Below are positions 23,919 to 36,980 of a DNA stretch of 64,000 bases, piece by piece. Location of the stretch: assembly GCA_026874595.1 (NCBI GenBank), contig CM049307.1:27566362-27630361 (forward strand), written 5' to 3'. A program made the position numbers and the translations under genes. The notes beneath the pieces are model-generated. The model ran no database searches, was not told the DNA's origin, and saw only the letters and a program-made list of their open reading frames with translations. This stretch comes from Sipunculus nudus (taxonomy: Eukaryota > Annelida > Sipuncula > Golfingiida > Sipunculidae). Numbering within the stretch: the stretch's first letter is position 1; every line of letters begins with the position of its first letter.

Positions 23919-24833
23919 TAGTTTATCCTTGTGGTTTCATATGCCATCATTTTCATACTTTAACGATCCCACAGTTTCCTTTCAGTGACAAGATACATAG
24001 GAAAAAACAAAACCTGCACATTTGTTTCAGGCATTCATACAAATTGTAAAAGATTTATTATCTTTTTGTACTAATTTTTTCTCAAGCCAAATTGAGCTGC
24101 ACAAAATCGGTCACATTGGCTCAATGAAATATCGGCCGTGCCTCCTAACAAACTCTGCTGGCTCGGCTTAATCTTAACTCGGCTTGTGGAGCTTGCGCCG
24201 GGCTCTAACATACATTTATATGATGAATTATACCAGAGTATAATGTATGCTATCATGTTACTGATTTGCATGACTTTAATTCAAAGCCCTTCTTTCTTAG
24301 TTATCATGTTTTATTTTGTAAAGCTAGACAGCTTAATGGCTTTAAAAGTCCACCTTGTACCAACTGGATAGTATAAAACTTGTGTCGAATGGTTTTTGTT
24401 ATTTATTAATACAGGCTACCGTATGTATCACAGAACAATCTGGCTTTAAATTTTAAAAATTTTCTGAAGGAAAAACTGAAAGTGAATAGGTTTAGCGGAT
24501 CTAATAGACTGCAGTGTGTATCACAGAATATATTTCTCATGCAGTAATAAGTTGAAAATTTTCTCATTCCCCGATTTGAATGGAAGAACTGAAAGGGAAT
24601 GATTTTTCAGAGTTTAACAGTCTGCAGTGATGGTGAATTTATATGTGAGTCCTAATGGCATCAATCATTGCTGTTCCTCCAGCAGAGGAAAAATCTGTCA
24701 GAGACTGCCGATAGTGACCTCGAGGCATGAGACCGGGAGGAGGACAGGCTGTCCGCGATGTTAGATTTATTACTGTGACAGTTATACTGTGCCATTTGAA
24801 CAACAATACAAAATTGAGTTTGTGATATACAGC
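23919..24833. other. Single-copy DNA with a degraded two-copy repeat
   Basis: 24,425-24,625 contains two diverged copies of a ~120-bp unit ('gtatcacagaa.a.tctggctttaaa', 'gaaaattttct', 'gaaggaa(a)aactgaaagtgaat', 'agactgcagtg'). No coding signature. Confidence 0.4.
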
Positions 24834-24937
24834 GACTTGGAGGATCAATGAATCTAACAGATGACTCCTTCAAATTCATATCTCCTACAGCTGAGCTGAA
24901 AAACCAAGTCAAGAAGAGGAAGCTTCCAAAGAAATAA
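24834..24937 (+). other. Possible terminal exon with basic C-terminus (weak)
   Basis: After ATATACAG an open frame begins CGACTTGGAGGATCA, passes an in-frame ATG at 24,848 and ends at TAA (24,935-24,937). The last residues are KNQVKKRKLPKK, a lysine-rich tail that could act as a nuclear localisation signal. Upstream the frame closes within 20 bases, so it would need splicing. It is not recognised as part of PP1 or any other family. An overlapping minus-strand open frame of 83 codons is equally unrecognised. It may be chance. Confidence 0.18.
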
Positions 24938-26605
24938 TATTCTGCCTGGGATAATACTCACACTGTCATGGGAACAGCCATAGTTGTTTGACTGAAAAGC
25001 TGCTGATCTTGTCAAGAAGAGAAACCTCTGCTTGCTGTCATACTGGCTACTTTAAAATCTTTTTATTCTTGTTACATCAGAGTAATTGTTACAGTTACAT
25101 TTTTATGTAACAATTATTAATTAATGCCTAGCAAACATTGATGATAATTGTTATTTACCATAACCTTAAATATTATTGCATTGGCACTGTAAAAATTACC
25201 TTTGTAATTGTTACAGTTACAATATGAATTAGTACTACAATTATAACAGTAAATTTGCCACAATGTTTCTACCATCCAAAAGGCTACTTCTGGTATGTAG
25301 CTTTAAATATTAAGATTAAAAAAATCAGGCATCTGATGATTATATGAAAGTCAAATGGATTGTAGTGTGCCATATTTAAACATTATATTAGTTACATTAA
25401 TTATGTCAAACCTGTTACATATGTGATACATTTATTACTTTTGTCTGTACTTTTGTCTTGGGACCAACTTCAGTGCTGTAGATTGTAGTATTAAAAGTAG
25501 ATTCTGAAATTTAGTCTGTGAAGTGAATTATTACTGGATGCTTTGTAATAGAAATGTATAAAGCTCTTAATATTTAAATTAAATCTTGTAGTTCATTGTA
25601 AAGAAAATTTTAAGAAATCACACCATGTGGTCATTTATAGTGTTCATTTAGTTTTTGATTATATTTTAGCTTCAAATATAAGATATTATTAATATGAGAT
25701 GAGGCAATTTTAATCAAGCTCAGTTGAAACATGCAGCCTTTTTTACTGGTTTCATCAGACTACAATCATGGATACCTCACCATAAACTACAGTCACATTT
25801 AGCCATGCACTGTTATTTGAATAAATTTTACTCCCTTGCCATTTAAAATATTGTAACTGTAATTTATATATAATAATTTGCCAATAATTGGTAATATCAT
25901 TATCCCCAAATCAGTCCTAAATTTAGCATGATTGCTGAATGGGCCATTCTCATGCAGTGATTTTGACTTTCTCCTATTTGCCACTGATACAAACAATGCA
26001 TTCCTATTAGTGGTAGGCATTGGTTTTAAAATCATAATCAATTTATAAATAAAAACAACTGATAATTGCTTATTAATTGATTATTTTATGCACTTTCTGT
26101 ATTACCTTGAAATCTGCAGTACACTAGCCCAAGTACCCAAAATATTGTCCCTAGTAAATAGTGTGACATGTTCATCTGTATCCATAATGAAACCATAAAT
26201 CCATCCCCATCTAAGGTCAACTTACCGTTGCACAATTGTTGGCTGCACAGGGTTCCATTATGATGCTGTTAATTACTTTGTGTTCATATATCTCTGACAG
26301 GATGATATTCCTTGCATGCATATGCATACATAATCATTATAATTTATTATGCAAAAAGTCAGTTGATTTAAACAGTTTTGATAGAAAACGACCAATCATT
26401 GATTTAAATGATTAATCAGCCCACCACTGATCCCTATTCACTAGTGGTTTACCCTTTATTTCAACTCATAATAGGATTTAATTAATCTGTACTCAAAAAG
26501 GCAGCCCCCATGAGTGGCTTTTAAATTTTTGGGAGGTCAGGGTTTCTTAAGGGCATTGTAATGTAACAGATAAACACTCCAAGGACAGTCTCACGGTGGA
26601 ATCTA

Positions 26606-26664
26606 TCCTGTTTGGTGGTAATAGACTGGTAACTTCTTGTTTGGTGGTAACAGACTGGTAACTT
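26606..26664. repeat. Two-copy 30-bp tandem duplication
   Basis: TGTTTGGTGGTAATAGACTG and TGTTTGGTGGTAACAGACTG, each followed by GTAACTTC, lie head to tail and differ by about one base. Confidence 0.8.
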
Positions 26665-27708
26665 CCATGTATAAGCTTGAGGAATGGGGATGTCTGTGCC
26701 CTCATTTGCAGATTTTAGTAGGATTCCAATATAGCATTTGTATGATAAACTCCAGCCCCTGGCTCTCCAGCCTGTGCTAGATCAAGACAACGTGATGATC
26801 AGACATGTCTTATTGAATCTTCTTATCTCCTGGAACTAGCATGTATTGTAATCACTGTTGATTGACTTCCAGTTTGGCATTTCTATACTTTAAAATAACA
26901 TTTGTTGCTGTAGTTTGGTGATTCATGGAGTCAGGAGCAATTACACTCAAATGAGAGGAAATTCTTGTGAAATTGGTTGATTACCCTCCGTTAAATAAGA
27001 AGCAAACATTATCCAATGAAAATCTAATAATAACAATGACAAATGATAACTGACCTAGCTATCAATTAGGATTTAAACATGTTTAGCAAATGATCACACT
27101 TAGGAATACTCCATTGTAATACAATATCTGGGAGTTTTCATGCCAAAATTGAATTTCTGCCCCAAATTCAATTGATATTTGGCAGAGTCAAGAGAAATTC
27201 TGATAACTGATGTTGTAAATACACTTTCTTTACACAGCATTTGTCTTGATTTGAGTTTCTTGAGAGTTACATAGCAAATTAAGAGATGTTATCTAATTTG
27301 TGGCTGAGTTACCAAAATCACCCTCATAAATACAGTGCTGAATATCTAGAATAGTTTAGTGCAACAAGTGGTAGTTATAAAGTATTTTCAGCAGGATTGA
27401 ATACAGCAGGTTGACTTTAAAAAATATCAAAATCTTATTTATTGATCATTTTACTTGTCAGCTGTAAGAATTTAGTATGACTATAGAGTAATACTTTAAA
27501 TTATGTTTCAGTTATTTTTTTTACATCTGTTTAAATAGCTATTTGAACATTTAAATTTTTTTGTAAATGAATGTTTGAAATTAATATAAATGCTGCTTAT
27601 GCCAAAAAGGAAACTGGCATTAATCTATATATTACAAGCTTACCCTACTGGTATACAATTGGAATAAATTTCTATAGCTTTCCTTTTTACCTCACCTACG
27701 TTTGATTT

Positions 27709-27722
27709 GTTGCCATGGCAAC
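27709..27722. promoter_or_regulatory. Perfect palindromic X-box, GTTGCCATGGCAAC
   Basis: This is the ideal inverted-repeat form of the RFX transcription-factor site. It sits in single-copy DNA 6.2 kb downstream of the phosphatase exon. RFX factors control ciliary genes in animals, but no target gene is visible here. Confidence 0.45.
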
Positions 27723-30700
27723 ATCCATCAGTCATCTGCCTTCCACCTGACACTTGGTACATATCTGGTTTTTCTGGGCATTGGCTGGCTGGATTTCATC
27801 TGTTCCACTTTACATTGAAGTTTATTATCCACTTATTCAAAATATTTATGATCGCTGTATACATTGTATTAGTGACAAATTAATAGTGTGACTAGTCACT
27901 GTATATATATTGTATGGGTGAAAAATTAATTGCTGGCTAGACCATTTATTCATAGTTTCATTACTTAATTTGCAAATGTGACCCCACAGATTGTCATGTT
28001 TTAAATATACATAAAAAATGATTATTTTTTATTAGTTGATGAATCATTCAGTTCTTGTTTTATTTGCTTAATAATCATGAATGTTTTACATTCGAAATAT
28101 TTCTTATGGTATAATGACTAATTAGGCTGATGGGCTATTGTCTTCATCCAAGCTGTCTGTCCGTCCGTCTGTCCATCCGGCGTCCTTTAATTTTTAGCGA
28201 ACCTGTGAGCTTATGCGATGGGGTGGCGTCATCCGTCTTCTGTCGTCCGTCGTCTGTACGTTAACCTATACTATCTTGAAAACGGCTAGAGTTAGCATCA
28301 CAAAATTTTATGCAAAAAATTAGTCATCTAAAAAACTCTATCGGATTTTGCTTATTTTTTGGCAAATTGCATTTTCTTAGATTTTATAGGGAAAAAGCTA
28401 AAAAAGCTTTAAAAATCTTCTTCTCCGAAACTGTTCAGGCAAATTGTCCAATATTTCACAGAAATGATTCCTGGAACAATCTCTCTCAAGTTTGTTTGAT
28501 TGGTTTAAGTTCGTTGATTTTTGGCCGAGTTACAGGAAGTTGAACTTAGTCATCTGTCCAAAAAAGCATACTAAAATTACAATCTGAGAAATGGCTGGAG
28601 CTGTCATCACCAAATTTTATGCCAATGTTGGTCACATTAGTCATATCTGAAATTTAGGTATTGGTGGAGCCACCTGCATCAGCCTTTTTTGTACGGAGGT
28701 CATCAGTGCCCTTATCATACTGACAGCTACAAAAAACTTCTTCTCTGAAACCAAATTGCCACATAGTTTAATATCACACAAAAATGATCCTAGGGTAGTT
28801 TTTTTCTGATGTTTGTTCAAATGGTCTCAGTTCAGTGACTGTTGGCTGAGTTAGGGAAGCTGAATTTAGTCATATGCTGTAACAGCCCATTTTAGCTCAG
28901 TGGCTACAAAAATCTTCTCCTCAAAAACCACCGGGCCAAATTCTTAAATCTCACACATTAATTATCCTTAGATGTTGATAATTCAAGTTTGTTCAAATGG
29001 TTTTGGTTCAGTGATTTTTGGCTGAGTTATGGGAAGCTTAACTTAGCCATTTTGCTGTGTTTTCCCATATGAGTTATAAACCTGTAAAACGTATTTTGAC
29101 TGATGCCATCGAGGCCAATTTGTTTAATATTTTACAGGAATAATCCCCTGAATAATTGTCTTTTATGGTTCCAAAGAATGAATTTTGGCTGAATTATAAA
29201 GATTTTACCATATATGTTAGCTGTGTGAAGCAATATACATCTAGCCTGGCACCAGTTTATCTGTATTTATTAAATCATGCCTTTAGACATTTAGATTTCA
29301 GGTTATCTATGGTTAATATTGACAAGAATGTTTTTTAAAAACTTTAAAAAAATGTAGATTTATGATTTTAGATATTCCTCATGCCAGATAATGTTTACAA
29401 TCACAGGTATACTTTAACCCATACTATTTCGATAACGACTGGAGCTAGCATCATGAAATTTAATGCAAAAAATTAGCCATCTGAAAAAAAAACTGAATTT
29501 TCTTAGATTTTATAGAGAAAAAGCTAAAAAACCTTTAAAAATCATCTTGTTCGAAACAGTCAAGCCAAATTGTTCAATATTTCACAGAAATAATCTTTTA
29601 TACCATCTCTCTCAAGTTTGTTCAAATTGTTCAAGTTCGGTGAATTTTGGCTGAGTTACAGGAAGTTAAACTTAGCTAACTGTCCAAAAAAGCATACTAA
29701 AATGACAATCTCAGAAACGGCCAGAGCTATCATCACCAAATTTTATGCCAGTGTTGGTCACATGAGTCATATATGAAATTCAGGTATTGGTGGCGCCACC
29801 TGCATTGACCTTTTTTTGTATGTGGGTCATTGGTCATCTGTACATTAACCCATAATTTCTCAGGAATAGCAGGAAAAAAATGATACAAAAATTATCCCAG
29901 AGGAAATCCCTCTCAAGTTTGTTCAGATGGTTTGCATTTGATGAATTTCAATGGTGTTACACGAATTTGAACAGTCATTAGGCAAATTAAGCATACTGAC
30001 ATAGTAATCCCATAACAACAGAAGCTAGCATCACCAAGTATTGTGCAAATGTTGGTCACATGACTCATATTTGAAGTTGCAGATTTTGTGTTGCCACCTA
30101 CATTGACCTGTTTTTTATGGGCAAAAACCTCATAATTTTAGCCTCTTTCAGCTTAAAATGTTTATGATGAAACTGTCAAGTTGAATCGTTCAATTTTTCA
30201 AAAGTATTATCCTAGTACATGGTTCTTTCAATCATATCAGAAAAGCTTTCGTTGGTCTTATGGCCATTATTATGTCTATTTCAAACTGAGGACTGCAAAA
30301 CTGTTCTTCTACAAAATTATTGTTTCAATTATAACTTCTGTAACATTGCACAAAAATTATTCATAGGTGGCCTTTGTTCAAGTTTACATGAATGACTTTT
30401 GGCAGAATTATTGGACCTTCAACAATGAAAGAACTGCATCTTTTATTATTTTAGATATTTTTATAAAAAGTTAATGAATATGTCAGCTTGAAAAAAAGCA
30501 TTTTAGCCAAAGTCTTTCAGTATGTGTAAACATATTTACCAACAGGCAAAGATTGTGTTTGTATCTATAAATAGGTTGAGAAACTGCCAACTGTTCACAT
30601 TTGGCAACAGATCAAGAGTTCATTCAGTGCAGCCAGATATAGGTCAAGAGTTCAGTCAGTGCAGCCAAGCACAAGGCATGTGATCACCTCACGGGTGACA

Positions 30701-33700
30701 TGTGAACACCTCATGGCCACCATGTGATCACCTCATGGGTGTCATGCCCCTCAGGGCTGCATGTGGACTACCAACTGTGTCAGATTATGCAACAGGTCAA
30801 GTGCAACAGTGCAGCCAGGTACAGGTCAAAAGTTCACTCAGTCTAGCCAGGTGCAGGTCATGAGTTCACTTAGTGCAGTAGCCTGAGCCAGCAAATTTGT
30901 CACAGTTCACACGGGGGCAACTGCCTTTCTCACCTGAGCCTGGTCAGCCCCATGCATCAGACTCAAGGTAAGTTTGATGTATTGGCCTGATATTTTGACC
31001 TGTCTATGTGTCTTTGATGGCTTTCTCGTTCACAAGACAGGTGTTGCCACATACAATGACTCTACACAGTGTATGTGCCTGCTTATTTCTACAGAGGAAT
31101 TTGATATATCAGTCTGAAATTGGGCATATGTATATATCTCTGATAGCTTCGTTGTATACAAGACTGGTGGTGCCAGCTACAACCATTTTTGTGCTGGATA
31201 TCTCTAAAAGGATTCACCACAGGAATTTTATTTCTTGGGTGAAGATGTATCTCGACATGATCTCGGTCAAGGTCCGACCTTGACCTATTGTTCTCCGTTT
31301 TGGAGTGGATTATAGAAAAACACTTAGAAGCTTATTTCTCAGGAACCATTGGTTGGATTTTCACAAAACTTACTGTGGTCATTGGGACTGATGGTCTGTG
31401 CCTACTGAGCAGGTTAGGGGGCACCACTTCCAATTTCTGATTTTTAATGAATTTTCCTCTGATTTTTCCACTTGGGCCTTGTGAGTGGGATAACTCTAAA
31501 AGGATTCACCGTAGGAATTTTTTTTCTTAGGTGAAGATGTATATTGACAAAATCTAGGTCAAGTGTGAAGATTGGTGACCTTGACCTATTTTTTTACGTT
31601 TTAGAGCCCATTATAGAAAAACACTTAGAAGCTTATTTCTCAGGAGCCATTGGGTGGATTTTCACAAAACTTACTATGATTATAGGAACTAATGGTCTGT
31701 ACCTGCTGCACAAGTTAGGGGGTGCCACCTACAATTTATGATATTAATGATTTTTTTTCGGATTTTTTTACTTGGGCCTTGTGAGCAGAATAACTCTAAA
31801 AGGATTCACTGTAGGAATTTTATTTCTTCAGTGATGATGTATATTGACAAAATTTTGGTCAGGTTCGAAGATGGGTGAACCTGACCAATTTTTCTACGTT
31901 TAAGAGCCAATTATAGAAAAACACTTAGAAGCTGATTTCTTACAGAACTTACTATGGTCATTGGGACTGATTGTCTGTACCTGCTGCACAAGTAAGGGGT
32001 ACCACCTACAATATCTGATATTTAATGAATTTTTCTCAGATTTTTAGGTCAGCTGACTATAAGTCATCTGAGCTATAGTCGTGGTCCATTGTCCGTCGTC
32101 CGTCCGTCCGTCTGGATGTCCGTCCGTAAGACTGGCACGTTTCGACACCGTTCGACCTACGAATCTGAAATTCGGCATACAGTTAGATGTCCCCAAAATC
32201 TCCTACCATGCAAAAAATTGGGTCAATATGACTTGGTTCCTTCGAGATATTAAGGAAAAACCTTAATTTTTTATTAGAAATCTATTTTCACACTTCAGGA
32301 CTGCCTAATATCAAAACCACTCATCTGGTTTTCTTCATTTTTACCATAAATATTCCTCTATATGGTTCCTATGTACATGCCAGAAATTAAGTCAGTATTA
32401 TTTAATTTAAAAAAGTTATGGGCCCAAATATAATGGACTTTGTAAAAAAATGAGGAAAGATATTTTGTCACTTCAGACCAAAAGTGTTAAAGGTAGGAAT
32501 TTTTTTTTCAGTAATACTACTTTAAATAATCAAAATTGAATTGTATACCAAAAATTAGATCAAAATCTGTTAATTTTTTTTAAATATTGGCAAAAATATA
32601 AAATTGGTACCTTAAATTTTGCCCAAGTTTGACCATGGCACATTTTTTTCCTGTAACTGCTGTGGATTTAATTTTCAAAGCATGTTTTTGTTACCATTTC
32701 AACTGTTAAAACCAAAAATTGAAACCAGTTGATCAAAAACTGTAGATTTTATTCAAGTTTTAAAGCACCATGTCATATATTGTTTACACCAAGCTAGTGT
32801 TATGCAGTTTACTAGAGCTCAGCTCCCCAGCTTCAGCTCTAAGTTCCTTAAATTTTGCATACAGTTAGATGTCCCCCAAATCCTCTACCATACTAAAAGT
32901 TTGGTCACTAGGACTGCATTCCTTCGAGATATTAAGAAAAAACTTCCTTTTTCCATTAAAACCCCATTGTTACACTTTAAGATTGCCTAATATCAAAACT
33001 ACTGATCTGACTTTGATAATATATAATATACATATTTTTCTATACATTCGCTATGCATATGCCAGAAATGATGTCAGTATCGTGTAATTGTTTTAAGTTC
33101 TAGGCCCAACCATAATGCACTTTGTAAAAAATCAAGAAATATATTTACTCTCTTAACATGAAAATTGCTGAAGGTAGACATTTTTTGCCAGGGATATAAC
33201 ATTATTTAATCAAGATTCAATTGTATTCCCAAAATTAGTTCTGAATTTTTCAAATTTTAGAAGTTATTAGCATAAATATAAAATCAGTACCTTAAATTTT
33301 GCACAACTTTGGCCATGGCATGTTTTTTCCCTGTAAGCACTGTTGATTTAATTTTCATATCTTGCACTGGTAAGGATTTAAGCTTCTGAAGTTATAAAAG
33401 GAATTGGTCAAAAACTAGCTTTTATGAAAGTTTTTATGAGACCATATCACACCTTGGCTGTACTGAAGCCCCTCTTTTATATCCCCACATTGACCTTTCA
33501 GGCCAATTATGCATGCTTGAAGGGAGGCATTCTGCAGCCAGCCAGCTCTTGGGTGGCTTCAACTGGATCTAACTGTCCAACCCCCTCCACTAGTATTTGT
33601 TTAGGCCATAAACATAACAATAAACTTTTTTTTTAATATTTGGTTTATGATAAGAACTTAAAAAAATAAATGGAAAAGGAATTTATAGTTAATGAGTTAC

Positions 33701-34536
33701 AGGGGATTACCTTGCAATTACTGATCATTTATGGATCTTCCATGGATGGCCAAAATTGTATTTCAAATAACACCATGCAGTCACCATTGGGTATTTTTCA
33801 TTTCAACCATAAAAATGAAAAATAAATAATTAAAATAAATTGTTGTTTACTATTAGGGATTATATGAAGCAAGATAATGATAGACAAGGATGCAGTTGAT
33901 TATATTATATTAATCTAAATTTCCAGGTCTTTTCCAGGTCTTTAACTTGTTGGTTTATATTTATTACAAAATTAAAATAATAAATAAATATGTCAAAAAT
34001 TTAAAATATTACTCAGACAAGTGTTCATTAAAGATTTTAATTTGTTTGACTTATAAGTCATGGTTGTATCAGTTGTTACATGAGACTGGCTAAATAATCA
34101 AAATTTATATTGCTGGTCCTTTATTTCAGTTCATAAAATTAAACATTCCCAACTCCAGTTTGCTCCTGGTATGATATATTGGGTAATTTGATCCTTGGAT
34201 TAATTTTAACACATGTATTAGTTTTATAGCTGAGAATACTTTTCTTTTTTTCCTGATACCATTTAAAAAAATATAAATATTCAAATTTTTCCTGTTAGTG
34301 CTGTGGATATAATTTTCACAGCATGTACACATTAACATTTCATCTGTTAAAATATGAAATTTGAAACCAATTGATCGAAAACTGTAGATTTTATTCAAGT
34401 TTCAAGGTACCATGTCTTCATTGTTTGCATCAGATCAGTATAAATGCAGTGTACTTGGCAGTTACATAACACCTTCAGGTCAGACCTACTGCCACTGTGA
34501 GTGTCTGGGTCAGGCTGGGTCAGGCAGTAATTACCA

Positions 34537-34629
34537 GAGAGCCTCTCTTTCTCTCTCTCTCTGGCAGTCTAGGTCTCTCTTTCTCTCTCTTTCTCTCCTC
34601 TGCTTTTTCTCTTTCTTTCTCCATCTTTC

Positions 34630-34680
<51 letters not shown>
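34537..34680. repeat. (CT)n/(TTTCTC)n pyrimidine tract
   Basis: About 140 bases of almost pure pyrimidine on the + strand, ending in a pure (CT)n run. Open frames across it (S/L-rich on +, R/E-rich on -) are by-products of the repeat. Confidence 0.95.
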
Positions 34681-35195
34681 AATTGCCTCCCTTGCTCCCT
34701 CCATCCCATTCTGTTGACAGGTACTATAAACTAGATACATAAGCTATAAATGTTGATGCAATTTAGAAATGTGAATCAACTGAAATATTCACAATCACAT
34801 GTATGTTATACTGTAAATTTATAGTAACATTCGGAAACTTGGATTAAAATTATGTAATGAAAAAAAAGGAATAAATGCAAATATTGTTAATTTTTTCTTG
34901 GCTCAGTAGAATGGGGGAAAAAAATTATTTGCTTTGTTTCTCCATCTTTCTTTCTGTTTTAAATATTTAATGTTCATGAATAAACTTTTTTTTTATAAGC
35001 ACTGTTGAATTAAATTTCATATCCTGTATGTATATGCAAGGGTGTTGTAACTCTCACCATCCCCTTCTTCATCCCACTGAGGCTTTGCTCCTTGGCACTG
35101 TGAACAATAGTTCTATGGCTATAGCATAAAATTTAATAATTAAAGAAAATATCTACAGAGAGACAGAGGCATTGTAACTCTGATCATAACACAAC

Positions 35196-35217
35196 ACCCC
35201 TCCCCCCCCCCCCCCCT
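35196..35217. repeat. Poly-C tract
   Basis: CCCC-T then about 16 consecutive C. It lies inside the A-type element. Confidence 0.95.
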
Positions 35218-36410
35218 ATCAAGTCATTGCACCTGTGGAATGAGGACGTTATGGCAACTGTACACATATCATAAAATTGATAAAAAAGGTTTACCAAATA
35301 AATTGGATCTCATCTGACAAATGTGTAAACTGTTGAACTGTCAACAGCTTATCAAAAAGGTAACCAATGGAAAGGCATGGTCAGGTCTCAAATATTATTT
35401 GCAACATTTTCTTCAATCATATAAACCAACCATGGCCCAGATTACCTCTTCCTCTCAAACATTATCTACATTTCATCATATTTTTAAGATTTTAACCTTC
35501 CAGGTGGTTCAGTACTGTTGACCATTTGTCCATAGGTACCTATGTACATGCCAGAAATTATGTCAATATTATGTAATATGTAGACTTGAGGGGCATCAAA
35601 ATAATGCACCTTGTCAAGACCGATCTTGTCAAGATATTATGTCATACAGTCACAAATTCATAAATCCCCTCATCAGTATAGTTAATCATAACCTTTTATC
35701 TGTCAAATTGAACTCTTGCAGTTTTCCATACACTATAGATCCTTCAACAAATAGCCTTATCATCATTATACCACTGCTTAGCATACTGTCATTGCATTCA
35801 TATTTGCTCAAATAAATTGCTTTTTTCGACCCCTCCCAAAAAAATAAAAAATGAACCACTATATTTTACTCCATATTAATCCATCAGTCAGGTTATTTCA
35901 TATATCATTTACTCACATATTACATTACATTCCTTTATAAAACCCAACATGACCATGATATTCTAAGCTTTATCTACTCAATATAGTATCACAATGGTGA
36001 TACATTTATAGTCCAATCAGGATCAGCTGAGCGCCGTGACCCATGGGTCCCTTGTTCAACTTTGGCCTTGTGAGCGGGATGTCTCCAAAGGTATTCAACA
36101 CAGGATCTCATTTGTTCAGTGCTGATGCATATTTACAAAATCTTTGTAATGTTCAAGGATGGGTGACCTTGACCTATTTTTCAAGGTCACATAGCTTAGA
36201 ATTGAGTTAAACTTAGGAGCTTATTTCTCAGGAAGCATTTGGTGGATTGTTATGAAACATGGTACATACCTCTCCAGTTTGAATTTATAACTGAGACATG
36301 TACAGATATACATCCATGGGAGAACAAATATTTTGTACTTGTTACTGTTACCACCTGTAAACACTGTTCTTTTGGCTGAGGGCTTTTGTCAGCTTCTGCT
36401 GATATTCTAG

Positions 36411-36980
36411 TTACATACCAGTTGACTCTTTTCTTATTTTAAGACTGGAAACCTGGCATTTCTATGATTTTTTTTTTCAAAAATATAATATGCATAATTG
36501 TGTTAGTTGGCAAAAATTAATTTTTCAAAGTGACTTTTTCTGACAGAAATTGCATCTCTTTACATCTGTAGAATGATATTATTATAATTGTTTTTTATAA
36601 TTAACAATTCATCTGGTCACAGTACCTGGCTAGATGTTTTCTTGTTGATATGGATCACAATCTCTCTTTGCTGGGCCATTTTAACAGCCAATTTCCCTGT
36701 CCATCTGCAAGGTCTGGTGGTGCATGTATCGGCAGACAAATCTAGAGAAATCCCTGATAATGTCTGAGGAGAAGCAACACTTGAGCAAGCAGTCAGCAGC
36801 TTGACTCTCACAGCATTAACAGAAAGAACCGTCCCAAAAAACCTACAGGATTACTTTGTTACAACAAAAGGGAAATAGTAGATAAACATATTGATTGAAG
36901 TTTGAGGACACACATTAGGACCGGAATGAGCTCAGTTTTATGGGAATTTTGGGTCCAGCCAACTGTGCCACCTCCTGCCA
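36411..36980. other. Single-copy DNA containing a weak minus-strand exon candidate
   Basis: On the minus strand 36,763-36,626 is a 138-nt (46-codon) open segment between CTTCTCCTCAG and GTACTG, with phase 0 at both ends. The peptide has a QQREIVIHINKK stretch. A second frame is open for part of the same segment, so coding is not demonstrated. No family is recognised. Confidence 0.2.

Larger units (their letters stand above)
24938..28189. other. Single-copy AT-rich DNA, no gene recognised
   Basis: 25,080-25,270 repeats 'taattgttacagttac' in both orientations. 26,606-26,664 is a tandem duplication of a ~30-bp unit, TTGTTTGGTGGTAA..AGACTGGTAACTTC. No exon is recognised. Confidence 0.4.
32046..36054 (+). 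mobile_element. A-type Helentron/HINE-like element nested in family B
   Basis: The 5' hairpin is AGGTCAGCTGACT, loop ATA, AGTCATCTGAGCT, followed by a GTCCGTC tract (32,092-32,125). The core has ~682-bp units, with 'catacagttagatgtcccc' at 32,176 and 32,858, plus a third partial unit near 34.28 kb. The 3' end is CAGCTGAGCGCCG and TGACCCATGGGTCCCTTG, ending at 36,054 and followed by TT. The flanks rejoin to a normal family-B unit ('gattttt' + 'ttcaactttggccttgtgag'), so the insertion site is precise. Open frames at 32.8-33.6 kb do not keep the same frame between units. Confidence 0.7.
28190..36410 (+). mobile_element. Family-B element, plus strand, with nested A-type element
   Basis: The head near 28,197 carries GCGAACCTGTGAGCTTATGC, shared with the head at 10,600 (-). 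Tandem core units follow ('gctagagttagcatcac', 'ggtattggtgg.gccacctgcat') to about 31.2 kb, then ~290-bp units ('gggccttgtgag.ggataactctaaaaggattcac', 'gaccttgacctatttt') at 31.2-32.05 and 36.06-36.3 kb. The last 22 bases are TCAGC-TTCT-GCTGA-TATTCTAG followed by TT: a stem-loop just before CTAG, as in Helitron 3' ends. The A-type element 32,046-36,054 interrupts one core unit. No mobility gene is seen, so it is non-autonomous unless the source copy lies elsewhere. Confidence 0.7.

Noticed and set aside
30181-30366. 61-codon frame conserved with the minus-strand frame at 4,397-4,582
   Set aside because: Conservation reflects two copies of family B at DNA level; frame-shifting indels and replacing changes show no protein constraint and there is no known motif.
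33424-33636. Frame sharing FQANYACLK with the frame at 56,489-56,701
   Set aside because: After the shared stretch the two copies continue in different frames, so the similarity is of the repeat and not of a protein.
34531-34740. Arg/Glu-rich minus-strand frame
   Set aside because: Translation of a (CT)n tract.
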